The notes: generated by a model not told the origin, from the letters alone. Shown: positions 55,627-64,000, numbered from the stretch's first letter. The stretch is 64,000 nt of DNA from Vreelandella populi (GCF_003989825.1 NZ_RZHE01000012.1:62001-126000); one strand, 5' to 3'. Program-made: numbers and translations.

Positions 55627-55642
55627 ATGACAAGGTTGTCAT
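55627..55642. promoter_or_regulatory. Palindrome upstream of fdoG
   Basis: ATGACAAGGTTGTCAT, two perfect 7-base arms with a 2-base spacer, about 113 bases before the fdoG start. A TTGACA reads on the minus strand just upstream of it (55658-55653). A candidate operator for control of the formate dehydrogenase operon. Confidence 0.45.
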
Positions 55643-55662
55643 CAGGGTTTGCTGTCAATGGC

Positions 55663-56064
55663 TTATTCGGGCGAATCAGACGTGCTGGCCTGAGGTTCGC
55701 CATCTTCCCGGCGCCCACTGTCGTCGGCACCTAACGGTTCATCCGGCAATAGCGCCTCTTCGCGCTCAGGTGATTCGGTTTCGTAGACGGCCCCAGCATC
55801 GGACTGGGAGGCAGGGGTCTGGAACATGGCGTCGCCTCGTGATTGACCACCGCCGGTGGTCTCATCCTCCTGATCCATATCCGCACCGGTAATGCCGCTT
55901 GTGGTGCCGGCTGTTCCGGTATCTACATTCGGCGCATCGGGCATTGCGTGGGGAGCCAGTACGCCAGTTTCATTCTGGGGAGCTGCCGGCTCGGCGGCCT
56001 GGAGCGTAGTCATGGAGCCAGCGCCTAGCAGGGCAATAAGGAGGGGGAGTGTCCGTCGTGTCAT
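55663..56064 (-). CDS. Acidic exported protein of unknown function
   Basis: 133 residues. Signal peptide MTRRTLPLLIALLGAGSMTT then LQAAEP, a good cleavage site. The mature part is low-complexity, rich in Asp, Glu, Gly, Ser and Thr, with no cysteine, and is probably disordered. GAGGAG seven bases before the ATG supports expression and this start. It lies upstream of the fdo operon on the same strand, but the fdoG palindrome and promoter-like sequence intervene. No family recognised. Confidence 0.6.
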   Translation of the reverse strand: MTRRTLPLLIALLGAGSMTTLQAAEPAAPQNETGVLAPHAMPDAPNVDTGTAGTTSGITGADMDQEDETTGGGQSRGDAMFQTPASQSDAGAVYETESPEREEALLPDEPLGADDSGRREDGEPQASTSDSPE

Positions 56065-56269
56065 GCTTGAACTCCTCGAATGGGCTAAGTCGAATGGGTT
56101 AAGGCCTCTGCGACTGAACACTCCACGTTGGCTGCAACATGCTCAAGCAGTCGCTCCATGCTGACCTCCATGTACGGGCAACTTTGGCGTATCCTACTTT
56201 CTGTATAGACAGTAGCGACGCTTGGCGCAAGCTCATGCGTAAAGCGGTATTCATCCCGTCACCGTTATT

Positions 56270-58180
56270 CTACTTCTTCCTTCCACCGGTACTTTTCCTC
56301 TTTGTAAAGCTCTTCCTTGCCTTACTCGTACGCTTGGCTGGGCTACCGGTTTCGCCTTGAGCCGTTTGCAAACTCTGCCTGAGCTTGTTCGCGTCACTCT
56401 GGTTGAGCAGGGCGCGAAGGTCATCTAGTAGCGCATGCTGAAAGGCGCTCGGGTCGTCCTGCTGTTCGGAAATGGCGCGCAAGCGCTGTTCCCAAAGGGC
56501 CGTGCGTTCCGGCGTACTGACCGCGCGGGGTAGGGCCGCTATCAACGCGCTACCCAGTTTGGTAGCACGCAGGGCCTTTTGCTGGCGTACCAGGTAGCCG
56601 CGCTGTACCAGGGTTTCGATGATACCTGCACGGGTTGCTTCGGTGCCCAGGCCATCGGTATCTCGCAGGGTTTTGCGTACGTTCGGGTCATCCACGTAGC
56701 GGCCAATGTTCATCATTGCTTTGATTAAACTGGCATCGGTAAACGGCTCAGGCGGGCGAGTTTCCTTCTCCTCTACGCCTACATCCTGAGCTTGGCAGCG
56801 CTCATTCTGGGTGAGCGATGGCAGCGGCGGAGCCTCTTCCTTGGTGGTGAAGAGCGGTTTCCAGCCAGGGTCGAGAATGCTTTGGCCTCGGGCACGAAAG
56901 GCCTCATTTAGCAGGGTGAACTCGGCTTTGACTTCAAAGGTGCGCAGCGGGCGATAGAACTGGGCCATCACGTTGCGCACCACCAACCGAAACACGTGTC
57001 CTTCGGTGGCCGAGAGCTGGCTGAAATCTGCGGGCTTGCCGGTAGGTGCCAATGCATGGTGGGCGCCTACCTGCTTGTCATTCCACGCCTTGGAGCGCAG
57101 CGTGAAGTCAGCACCGTTTAGCCACTGCCTGAGCGTATCATCGTTTTGACAGGCGCCGGTTAAGCTGCGCTGGGCAAGCGCCAGATGTTCTTCGGGCAGA
57201 TAGCGGCAGTCGGAGCGTGGGTAAGTGATGAGCTTGTGCTGCTCATAAAGGCGCTGGCAAATATCCAGCACCATTTGCGCGGAAAGCCCAAAGCGCCGGG
57301 CTGCGTCTACCTGAAGTGCGGAAAGCGAGTAGGGCAGCGGCGGCGCCTGACGTTTTTCCTGCTGGTCGAGCTTGGTGAGCTGGCCGGTAGCACCCGGCAA
57401 TTGGACGGACAGTGCATCGGCAGGCGTGCGGTCGATCAGTCGGCCTTGATCGTCTAGCGGTTGGTTTTCCTTGGGTGCCCACCAGGCGCGTAGCTGGCCT
57501 TTTTCAACCCGCAGATCCACCCAGAGCGGGTAGAACGGGTGGGGTTTGAAGTCGCGGATAGCGTTATCGCGGCGCACAATCAGCCCGAGTACCGGCGTTT
57601 GCACGCGGCCAACGGAAAGCACGCCGTCAAAGCCTGCCTGGCGGCCAGTCAGCGTCCAGGCGCGGGTCAAGTTAATGCCATACAGCCAGTCAGCGCGCGA
57701 ACGGGCCTGGGCTGCCTGAAAAAGTGGCTGGAATTCTTGATTGGAGCGCAGCTTGGCAAGTGCGCGGCTGACCGCCGGACGGTTGAGGTCGCTGATCAAC
57801 AGGCGCGTGACCGGGCCGCGGTACTTCAAGTGCTCGATGACTTCCTGCACCAAAAGCTGGCCTTCGCGATCGGGGTCGCCGGCATGCACCACGCTGGTAG
57901 CTTGCTTGATCAGCTTGCGAATAACTGCCAATTGGCCACGCGCCTTGGCGCGCGGGGCCAGTTTCCAGGTGCCGGGTACGATGGGCAGGCGGTCCAACCG
58001 CCACTGTTTATCGGCGGGATCGTAGGCCTCAGGTGGGGACTGCTCGAGCAGGTGGCCCAAACACCAGGTCACGGTGGTGTCACCGCACACGATGGCGCCT
58101 TCCTGGCGTTTGGGGCTTCCCGGCAGCGCGTCGGCAATGGCCCGGGCAAGGCTAGGTTTTTCGGCAATAATCAAGCGCAT
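56270..58180 (-). CDS. topB: DNA topoisomerase III
   Basis: Type IA topoisomerase decatenating DNA; 636 residues, near the usual 650. The toprim domain opens MRLIIAEKPSLARAIADAL with the acidic VVHAGDPDREGQLL. DGVLSVGRVQTPVLGLIV and the active-site tyrosine in KLITYPRSDCRYL follow. The C-terminus is a short lysine- and arginine-rich tail (TSKARKSFTKRKS), likely for DNA contact. Single gene. Confidence 0.95.
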   Translation of the reverse strand: MRLIIAEKPSLARAIADALPGSPKRQEGAIVCGDTTVTWCLGHLLEQSPPEAYDPADKQWRLDRLPIVPGTWKLAPRAKARGQLAVIRKLIKQATSVVHAGDPDREGQLLVQEVIEHLKYRGPVTRLLISDLNRPAVSRALAKLRSNQEFQPLFQAAQARSRADWLYGINLTRAWTLTGRQAGFDGVLSVGRVQTPVLGLIVRRDNAIRDFKPHPFYPLWVDLRVEKGQLRAWWAPKENQPLDDQGRLIDRTPADALSVQLPGATGQLTKLDQQEKRQAPPLPYSLSALQVDAARRFGLSAQMVLDICQRLYEQHKLITYPRSDCRYLPEEHLALAQRSLTGACQNDDTLRQWLNGADFTLRSKAWNDKQVGAHHALAPTGKPADFSQLSATEGHVFRLVVRNVMAQFYRPLRTFEVKAEFTLLNEAFRARGQSILDPGWKPLFTTKEEAPPLPSLTQNERCQAQDVGVEEKETRPPEPFTDASLIKAMMNIGRYVDDPNVRKTLRDTDGLGTEATRAGIIETLVQRGYLVRQQKALRATKLGSALIAALPRAVSTPERTALWEQRLRAISEQQDDPSAFQHALLDDLRALLNQSDANKLRQSLQTAQGETGSPAKRTSKARKSFTKRKSTGGRKK

Positions 58181-58264
58181 GCGAAGCGTGGCCTTAACGT
58201 CTGTTCGAGATGCCCTATAGTAGCAGAGGCGCGCAGGGCATCAGAAGTTAGGCCACCCAGGCAT

Positions 58265-59305
58265 TTAGAACTTGACCTCTATCCCCATGCCGTAAAGATC
58301 GTCGCGGCGCTGGCCGTCAAGGCGCACGCGGTCGACGTTGTACTCGGCGTATACCTTGGCCCGCGGCATCAGTTGATAGGATACCCCGAAGACGTATTCA
58401 TCGACCCGAGTGCCCTGATCGGCCAGATCGTCTTCGCCTTTTTCATTGTTGTAACCCACCATGAAAAGCGCTCTGCCCAGTTCGTAGGCGGCGGCCAGTT
58501 CATAGAAGTGCGAGGAAAATTCCTGGTCGTCGGCGGCCGTCATGCTCTTGTAGCCGTTGATGGCGCCCACGTAGAACGGATCGAAGCGCCATCCCACGCC
58601 GAGCCCCCAGCTGGTCATGTCGCCCAGCGTATCGGTGCTGCCTTGAAAGCTCTGACGCTCGTAGGCGCCCACGAAATCGATCTCCGACTCGGTGGTGTAG
58701 CGCGCCGAGAAGCTGTATTGGTAGTCGCGGTCACCTGCGCTGGTTTCCCGCGGGCGGCGCTCATCTTCGAAGACGTAGCTGGCGCGTAGATCCCAGTTGC
58801 CAATATCGTAGCCGATGGTCAGCTGGTCGTCCTTCTTGCTGTCGAAGGGCTTGATGCCATTGATCTTGTTGTCGTTGGCGGAGGAGCCAAACAGCTCGAA
58901 GATATCGGTGACATCGACCAGCTGACTCGTCGAACTCTTGGTCCGGCCGATAGCCATTTCCAACTGGTCAAGGTAGCGAAACCCCAGCCAGGCGTAGCGC
59001 ACGTCGAGGCTGTCGGTCTTGGCATCGTTTTCATCTTCGGCATTGAGCTGCCACTCAAGTTTACCCAGCAGGTCGATTTCATCGGTAAAATGGTAGCGAA
59101 ACTGGGTACCCAGACGTGCTTTGCCGTCACCGCCAAAGTTGAGGCGTTGTGTCGGGCTCTGCTTGTCGTATTTAAACGCGCCCGCTTCATACTGAATCTT
59201 GCCGGTCAGGTCTATCCGCACTTCCTCGTTTTTAAACACGGCGGCGGCTTGTGCCGTTTGAAAAGCGGCCATGGAAAGCGCGGTAACAAGCATCAATTTC
59301 TTCAT
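58265..59305 (-). CDS. Gram-negative porin (general porin family)
   Basis: Outer-membrane beta-barrel of 346 residues. Signal peptide MKKLMLVTALSMAAFQTAQA; the mature part opens FKNEEVRIDLTGKIQYEAGA and shows alternating amphipathic strands. The C-terminal residue is Phe (GMGIEVKF), the BAM recognition signal. The ELFGSSANDN region is a loop typical of OmpC-like porins. It follows a periplasmic phosphatase gene by about 110 bases on the same strand. Pore selectivity cannot be judged. Confidence 0.9.
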   Translation of the reverse strand: MKKLMLVTALSMAAFQTAQAAAVFKNEEVRIDLTGKIQYEAGAFKYDKQSPTQRLNFGGDGKARLGTQFRYHFTDEIDLLGKLEWQLNAEDENDAKTDSLDVRYAWLGFRYLDQLEMAIGRTKSSTSQLVDVTDIFELFGSSANDNKINGIKPFDSKKDDQLTIGYDIGNWDLRASYVFEDERRPRETSAGDRDYQYSFSARYTTESEIDFVGAYERQSFQGSTDTLGDMTSWGLGVGWRFDPFYVGAINGYKSMTAADDQEFSSHFYELAAAYELGRALFMVGYNNEKGEDDLADQGTRVDEYVFGVSYQLMPRAKVYAEYNVDRVRLDGQRRDDLYGMGIEVKF

Positions 59306-59349
59306 TTTTTCGATCCTCAAAATAAGTTCAGGCAGTAGCTGGCCGCTCC

Positions 59350-59367
59350 TTTAATCGAAGGATTAAA
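59350..59367. repeat. Small hairpin between phosphatase and porin genes
   Basis: TTTAATC, loop GAAG, GATTAAA. It lies 45-60 bases before the porin start and could be a weak terminator, an operator or an mRNA 5' structure. Confidence 0.3.
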
Positions 59368-59414
59368 AGAGGGCGTGTTTTCAATGTGTTAAAAGAGTGA
59401 AGGGCGTTTACGAC

Positions 59415-60821
59415 CTAGAAATCGTTTTCAAGCGCCTCGATGTCTTGTTCGAGGGTGTTGCTTAACGCAATACCGCTCTCGTTGACCTTGTCGGTGTAGT
59501 ACGCCTTGACGCTTTCCCAGTCGTAGTAGGGGTATTGCTCGGTCGGGAGAGGAAACGCTATCTCGCGTTCGTTATGCAGCATCTTGACCAGCGTATCGTC
59601 GCCGTTGCTGTAGAGAATCCACTGAATGTTGGCGGCCATTGCCGTGATGTCCTTGCCGTTCCAGGTGGCGCTGACCTGGGCGGGGTCGTCCTGGCTCTCA
59701 TCGGCGCCTTCGATCTCCAGATACGCGGCGAGAGGCATGAGCAATTCCGCATGGCTGAAGTTGAAGATGCCGCTTACGCCATCCTCCTCGAGCGCTTCGT
59801 CGGTCGAGATGATCAGTTCCTTGACCATGGGGGCGGCGATTTCCCGGGGCAGGTCGCTGCTCGTAAGCGAAGGGCCCTTGGCGTAGAAGGTCTCCATCAG
59901 ATCGAGGTCTTCGTACCAGGCCAGCTGCTCTTCGCTGAAGTAGCGGCCGAAATCGAACTCCCCCTCACGCACGATGTTGGGCGAGATGATATAGAGCTGG
60001 TAAAGATTGTTGGCAGCATCCGTGGGTGTGGCGAGAGCGACGCGCCCCTTGGCGTCTTCCAATGCCAGCTCGCCGCGCTCGAGCTCGGCGTAGAGTCCAT
60101 CACCGATGAACTGGGTGACGATATCCCGAGCAAAGGTATCGGTTTTGTTGTGCTGGTCAAGGTAGGCATCAATGACCGCCTGCCACTCGCCGTCGCTCTT
60201 GTAGTCACCATAGCGGGTGGCCAGATCATAAGGGCGCAGGTACGGGTCGCCTCCCTTGGCGTACTGGCGGGCGTCGATGGGTGGCGTCGCCTCGCCCAGC
60301 GCACTTTGTAAGCCGCTAAGGAAATGGTCGCGGCTTTGGGGTGTGCGGTCCTTATAGGTAGCGTGGGCGATGATCGGCCGGCCGTCCTCGAAGACCTCGG
60401 GAAAACGCTCGACCAGTCGTTCGCCGATAGCGTGAAGCTCTTCGCCACCGAGTATTGAAAGCTCGCCGTAGACGTCTTCCTGAATCGCGATCAGCTGCGC
60501 TATTTCCTGCTTCAGGGTGTGGCCGGCTTCGGTGAGCTGACCGCGCGACTCGGCGATGCTCAGTAGCTCGAAAAGCGTCTTGTCGTACTTGGCGCTGGAA
60601 AGGTGTCGCGAGCCGTGCCGGCCCACGTACTGGACCAGTACAGGGCGATACCCCAGCGGGGCGGGCGTGAACTGGGTGGGGACGTAGCGATAGGGTGTTT
60701 TCGTACTGTAGTGCGTATCGTCTGGCGCTACGGCATCGGTGGCAAGGGCCGGCGTGGCGGCTAACCAGCCGGCGGCGGCAAAAGCAGCAGCGCCAAGATA
60801 GCGGTTCGTTGTGGCTTGCAT
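59415..60821 (-). CDS. Histidine acid phosphatase, MINPP/phytase-like, exported
   Basis: Phosphomonoesterase of the histidine phosphatase clan 2. 468 residues with a signal peptide (YLGAAAFAAAGWLAATPALA). The nucleophile motif is YVGRHGSRHLSS, and the proton-donor region NFSHAELLMPLAAYLEI has HAE, as in animal inositol polyphosphate phosphatase (MINPP), rather than the HD of bacterial phytase AppA. Possible substrates are inositol phosphates or other phosphoesters. AAGGAG seven bases before the ATG sets the start. A porin gene follows, so release plus uptake of phosphate compounds is a plausible joint role. Confidence 0.85.
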   Translation of the reverse strand: MQATTNRYLGAAAFAAAGWLAATPALATDAVAPDDTHYSTKTPYRYVPTQFTPAPLGYRPVLVQYVGRHGSRHLSSAKYDKTLFELLSIAESRGQLTEAGHTLKQEIAQLIAIQEDVYGELSILGGEELHAIGERLVERFPEVFEDGRPIIAHATYKDRTPQSRDHFLSGLQSALGEATPPIDARQYAKGGDPYLRPYDLATRYGDYKSDGEWQAVIDAYLDQHNKTDTFARDIVTQFIGDGLYAELERGELALEDAKGRVALATPTDAANNLYQLYIISPNIVREGEFDFGRYFSEEQLAWYEDLDLMETFYAKGPSLTSSDLPREIAAPMVKELIISTDEALEEDGVSGIFNFSHAELLMPLAAYLEIEGADESQDDPAQVSATWNGKDITAMAANIQWILYSNGDDTLVKMLHNEREIAFPLPTEQYPYYDWESVKAYYTDKVNESGIALSNTLEQDIEALENDF

Positions 60822-60942
60822 CGATGTTCTCCTTGATGTTTGGACCATATCGCGTTTAAAAGGCACAAAGAGGCCCCTTCGCCCGAAATTATGCGAATAA
60901 AATCAGTATGTTGCTGTATTAAGTACGTTGTCTGGTGACGTT

Positions 60943-61944
60943 TCAGCCCGGGCGAATGGTGCTCCGCCATACGGGCTGGGCAGGTAGCTGAATCGTCTGG
61001 CTGATATCACTTTCATCTGCCAGCTGTTTAGCGATGCAGGCAGCAATTTCCTCAACCGGGTGATGAAAGGTGGTCAGGTCATAGCTTTGCCAGCTGGCCT
61101 GCTCGATATTGTCGAAGCCCATCACGCACAGGTCTTGCGGAATATCGAGCTTGAACGTTTGACGGGCCGTATCTAGAAATCCGCATGCCAGCAGGTCGGT
61201 GGTACAGAGCACGGCGTCGGGCCGTTGCGAGCGGGCCAGTAACTGCCGGGCGGCTTCCTGTCCCGTGGCGTAGTGGGTAGGGCCTGCCCGCATGATAGTG
61301 ATGGGCAGCCCCGCCTCATTGACTGCCTGGCTAAAGGCTTGCTCACGCGCGACGAGGCTTGGGGTGCAGGCAGTGGATGTCACTAGCCCAAAGGAGCGGC
61401 ACCCCGCTCGATAAAACAGATCGAAGGCTTCCTGCATCGCCGCTTCATGATCAAGCGTGATATGCACCGGGCCCATAAACTCCTGGCCACGGTTGACCAG
61501 CACTACGCGAAGCCCGCTTTGAATACAGGTTTGAACCAGGGATTCAGCCGGAGTGCCAGACAGAACCACGATAGCGCTTGCCCGGTACTTCAGTGCCTGA
61601 TGCAAGGCGCTTTCTACGGCTTCTGCTTCACCCGAAGTGTTAATCAGCATGACCGCACGGCCCAATGCCTGGATATGGCGGCTAACGGCCTCCAGAAGGC
61701 TGGATAAAAACGGCGATGACAGGTGATCACCCACCAAGCACACCGGGCGTGAGCTCTCCTGGGAGAGGCCACGGGCCAGGTGGTTGACGTGATAGTTAAG
61801 TTCTTTGGCAGCCGCGAGCACCTTTCGTCTCGTTTCCTCGGAAACGCTGGCGCCGTCGGTGAAGGTGCGCGACACGGCGGAACGCGATACCCCGGCTAAA
61901 CGGGCTACTTCTTCTGCACTAGCAAACTTGCGTGAGCTGCTCAT
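60943..61944 (-). CDS. LacI family transcriptional regulator
   Basis: A 333-residue repressor-type regulator. The N-terminal DNA-binding domain reads ASAEEVARLAGVSRSAVSRT, then KVLAAAKELNYHVNHLARGL with the hinge helix; a periplasmic-binding-protein-like ligand domain follows (VLCTTDLLACGFL, VMGFDNIEQASW). The gene overlaps the upstream phosphatase gene by 26 bases, so it is the distal gene of an operon with an inositol-monophosphatase-like enzyme and a solute-binding protein. It most likely senses that operon's substrate. Confidence 0.92.
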   Translation of the reverse strand: MSSSRKFASAEEVARLAGVSRSAVSRTFTDGASVSEETRRKVLAAAKELNYHVNHLARGLSQESSRPVCLVGDHLSSPFLSSLLEAVSRHIQALGRAVMLINTSGEAEAVESALHQALKYRASAIVVLSGTPAESLVQTCIQSGLRVVLVNRGQEFMGPVHITLDHEAAMQEAFDLFYRAGCRSFGLVTSTACTPSLVAREQAFSQAVNEAGLPITIMRAGPTHYATGQEAARQLLARSQRPDAVLCTTDLLACGFLDTARQTFKLDIPQDLCVMGFDNIEQASWQSYDLTTFHHPVEEIAACIAKQLADESDISQTIQLPAQPVWRSTIRPG

Positions 61945-62539
61945 CAGGCGCCTCTTGCAACAGCTGTTTTATTTGTCTCGCCGCAATGCGGGCCGCTTCA
62001 AATAGCTCCGGTTTGGGCGTTTCAAACCACTCATCCGGGTGCAGCTGCCGTTCCTTGTGAACATGAGCAACCGCGCTTTCAAGCGTAGGGTAACGGTTAG
62101 GCAATTCCAGGTGTAAAAACAGGGATACCAGCGTGACCGAACGACTACGCCCTCCGCGACAGTGAACCAGCACGTTGCCTTTTTCACGAAGCGGGTAGGA
62201 AGGCTTATCAGGCATAATCTGATCCAGCGCCGCCCTTAAAATGAAATAGGCGGCCAGCATCTGTTCGTGTGGGTTGCCCGGGCCGTCGATCATGCCGATC
62301 TTGTAGTACCGAAACTTGCCCGGACCCTGAATCAACCCGTTGGGCGTAGGGGGAACACTCGTATCCACCAGATTGATATCCAGGTTGACGGCGCAGTTGA
62401 TCACCGTCGTAATACCGTTTTCTTCAAGTAGCGCCGGGCTGCTGGCGGCCTGACTATCGCCAATATAAAGCGCCACGTTACGCCCCGGCAGGCACGGCTC
62501 AATGAGGCTCATTGGAGGGCGCGGATAGTGTTTTGTCAT
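61919..62539 (-). CDS. Dual-specificity-type cysteine phosphatase
   Basis: A 206-residue protein with the Cys-x5-Arg signature in VLVHCRGGRSRSVTLVSLFL, the catalytic loop of PTP/DSP enzymes, and a general-acid Asp candidate in IGMIDGPGNPHEQM. It starts right at the end of the IMPase gene (4-base overlap) and runs 26 bases into the LacI gene. Such proteins may act on sugar or inositol phosphates as well as proteins; given its partners, a small-molecule substrate is more likely. This is inference. Confidence 0.82.
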   Translation of the reverse strand: MTKHYPRPPMSLIEPCLPGRNVALYIGDSQAASSPALLEENGITTVINCAVNLDINLVDTSVPPTPNGLIQGPGKFRYYKIGMIDGPGNPHEQMLAAYFILRAALDQIMPDKPSYPLREKGNVLVHCRGGRSRSVTLVSLFLHLELPNRYPTLESAVAHVHKERQLHPDEWFETPKPELFEAARIAARQIKQLLQEAPDEQLTQVC

Positions 62540-63345
62540 GCGATTTCAAGCTCTTCAAGTTGGCTGTAATGGGTAAGGGCATCCGCGATGTGCGGTGCCG
62601 CTGCGAGCACTGCGCCGCCCGTGTTCAGCGTACCGGAAAGTGAAAGATAGGGGCGTGTCACGCCGCCCGCTTCACGCACCAGTAAAAGTCCGGCCAGGCT
62701 GTCCCAGGGGTGCATATGATGTTCGAGATACCCGTCGATGCGGCCTTCGGCCACCCAGGCCAGGGCCAGCGCGCCGGATGCCCCGCGGCGAACGTTGGCG
62801 CCATGGGATAACAGCGCGGCCTGGGCATTCAGATAGGTCTGAAGCTCGGTTCGAGTGGACCAGCCCATTTCAATGGTAGCGGTGGTGAAGTCGTGGGTGG
62901 CGGCTACATGAATGGCCTCGGCGTTTTTATAGGCGCCCTTGCCGCGCTGTGTGAAATAAAGCTCATCAGTGCAAGGGTTGAAAATGGCGCCCAACTGGGT
63001 TTTACCGCGGTCGATAAACGCGATGCAGACACAGAAGTGGGGAATGCCTCTGGCGTAGTTGGCAGTGCCATCGATCGGGTCGACGACCCAGATGGCATTA
63101 CCGTTCACCTGCCCGCCGCTTTCCTCACCCAGGAATGCATCGATGGGGAAGTGCTGCTGGATGGCGTCTTGAATCTCCTGCTCGATAAAGGTATCGGCCT
63201 CGGTCAGGAAGTCCTGGTGGCCCTTGAGCGTGTAAAGCCCCGGCTTGCGCGTTTCGAAAAGGTGGCGTGCTTTCAGGCCAGTGCGTTGAATCATGTCCTT
63301 CAAGAACTCAGCGCGGACTTCCAGCTCATGGGGCAGAATCGGCAT
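62536..63345 (-). CDS. Inositol monophosphatase family protein
   Basis: Mg-dependent phosphatase of 269 residues. Metal-binding blocks: FLGEESGG, WVVDPIDGTANYARGIPHF and HPWDSLAGLLLVREAGG, in the usual order and spacing. The family dephosphorylates inositol-1-phosphate, sugar phosphates or PAPs. Genes on both sides point to uptake and dephosphorylation of a phosphorylated compound. It follows the solute-binding protein gene by 67 bases and overlaps the DSP gene by 4. Confidence 0.92.
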   Translation of the reverse strand: MPILPHELEVRAEFLKDMIQRTGLKARHLFETRKPGLYTLKGHQDFLTEADTFIEQEIQDAIQQHFPIDAFLGEESGGQVNGNAIWVVDPIDGTANYARGIPHFCVCIAFIDRGKTQLGAIFNPCTDELYFTQRGKGAYKNAEAIHVAATHDFTTATIEMGWSTRTELQTYLNAQAALLSHGANVRRGASGALALAWVAEGRIDGYLEHHMHPWDSLAGLLLVREAGGVTRPYLSLSGTLNTGGAVLAAAPHIADALTHYSQLEELEIA

Positions 63346-63412
63346 ATCTATCCTTATATAATGCAGCGTGAACGCAGGTGTTGTTGTTAACGGCTGTTGT
63401 TAGTAGCGATAG

Positions 63413-64000
63413 TTAACGCCGATAGTTCAGCATCCAAAGATCCTGCCAATCCTGGCGGTTTTCCCAGTCATCGATGGCCGTGCTGGGGGAATAGTCAAAT
63501 AACTGGGCCTTGAGGGCGCCAATGCCGGAAGGCTCTGTCTCGGGCAGTGAAATATCTGAGCGGGTGGAAATTTTGCCATCCTGAGCTTGAGGCGCGATGC
63601 CTTCTTCGGTCAGCAGGTAATACAAGAAGAGCTTGGCAGCATTCGGGCTTTGGGTGCCACTGGCAATAAGGCCAATGGAGGGGTAGGTCCAGCCAAGCCA
63701 GGGGTCCAGGTCTTCGCAAATACCCAACTTCATCCCGTCAGCATTATCACGAAATTTGGCGGTGCTGGTTAAGCCGAGAAAACTGTCCTGCTGATCCGGG
63801 GAGGCAACGGCTTCGGCTGCATTGGAATCTGAATCGGTCAGCAGCGGTGCGTTAGCAGCAAGTGCTTTTACCCAGGCGGCGGTGGCACTCTCTTCGGTGT
63901 CGGGTAATGGGTGGCCGTATCGCGCCTCAAAGGCTGCCGCCATTGCTTCATCCCCATGCTGGGCCATCTGATTAAACCAGTCCACGTAGGAGGGTTTGCC
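63413..64000 (-). CDS. ABC transporter solute-binding protein (C-terminal part; continues past window edge)
   Basis: The frame is open to the window edge (GKPSYVDWFNQMAQHG is read from the last bases), so the N-terminus with any signal peptide is outside. The visible 195 residues contain PSIGLIASGTQSPNAAKLFL and LYYLLTEEGIA, as in iron- or phosphonate-type (Fbp/spermidine-like) binding proteins. It leads the operon with IMPase, DSP and LacI. Ligand unknown; a phosphorylated compound is suggested by the neighbours. Confidence 0.75.
   Translation of the reverse strand, partial: GKPSYVDWFNQMAQHGDEAMAAAFEARYGHPLPDTEESATAAWVKALAANAPLLTDSDSNAAEAVASPDQQDSFLGLTSTAKFRDNADGMKLGICEDLDPWLGWTYPSIGLIASGTQSPNAAKLFLYYLLTEEGIAPQAQDGKISTRSDISLPETEPSGIGALKAQLFDYSPSTAIDDWENRQDWQDLWMLNYRR

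Noticed and set aside
57539..58789. 416-codon open frame on the plus strand opposite topB and the porin gene
   Set aside because: It runs across two well-supported genes on the other strand, shows no domain, and has the composition of a shadow of GC-rich coding DNA.
59535..60311. 258-codon plus-strand frame opposite the histidine phosphatase
   Set aside because: Shadow frame; the opposite strand has catalytic motifs and a signal peptide.
1..64000. CRISPR array, rRNA operon, complete transposon or prophage
   Set aside because: No regularly spaced 25-40 bp repeats, rRNA sequence, transposase, integrase or phage structural genes were seen. tRNA-Sec has no att-like duplication nearby.

Overview
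The window looks like chromosome from a halophilic gammaproteobacterium of the Halomonadaceae (Halomonas or a close relative). This is inferred from protein style, moderately high GC, acidic exported proteins and typical proteobacterial gene sets; no rRNA or ribosomal marker confirms it. No complete IS element, prophage or CRISPR array was seen. Several intergenic stretches carry decayed genes.

Layout. 0-5.1 kb: the end of a branched-chain amino acid permease (LivM), a terminator, then a valine-degradation set (isobutyryl-CoA dehydrogenase, 3-hydroxyisobutyryl-CoA hydrolase, MmsB) and a GST. 5.1-10.9 kb: a patchy region with a REP-like repeat family, a ketopantoate-reductase remnant, a shattered DUF3703 gene, a YagU-like membrane protein, a thioredoxin-reductase-like flavoprotein, a DUF389 protein, a short-chain dehydrogenase and a PAP2 phosphatase. 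11-19.5 kb: three large EAL-domain c-di-GMP proteins, two with degenerate GGDEF motifs, interleaved with a 2-oxoglutarate/Fe(II) amino-acid hydroxylase-like protein. 19.5-25.2 kb: an isochorismatase-like pseudogene, an ABC exporter with a small coupled upstream ORF, a GFA protein, and a TauE/SafE exporter facing a LysR gene that has lost the middle of its effector domain. 25.3-29.5 kb: M48 lipoprotein protease, ParD-like/Map pair, and a subtilase followed by a small propeptide-like protein.

29.5-36.4 kb is a tryptophan-to-anthranilate locus: M20 peptidase, tryptophan 2,3-dioxygenase, kynureninase and an arylformamidase-type hydrolase, divergent from a LysR regulator across a 17-bp palindrome, with a YfcC-type transporter next door. 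36.9-46 kb carries MepA, an exported esterase, MgtC/SapB, a DUF945 protein, a LemA/M48 pair preceded by a 14-bp-period tandem array, and a divergent flavoreductase/LysR pair with two T-N11-A palindromes.

46.3-55.5 kb is the most striking block. On the minus strand and in transcription order it holds fdoG (selenoprotein, in-frame TGA at codon 198 with a SECIS-like hairpin), fdoH, fdoI, fdhE, selA, selB and the tRNA-Sec gene selC. Enzyme, assembly factor and decoding machinery thus form one nearly gapless unit; only selD is missing from the window.

55.6-64 kb: a small acidic exported protein, TopB, a porin with a MINPP-like histidine phosphatase, and an operon of a solute-binding protein (cut by the window edge), an inositol-monophosphatase-family enzyme, a dual-specificity-type phosphatase and a LacI regulator, the last three overlapping.
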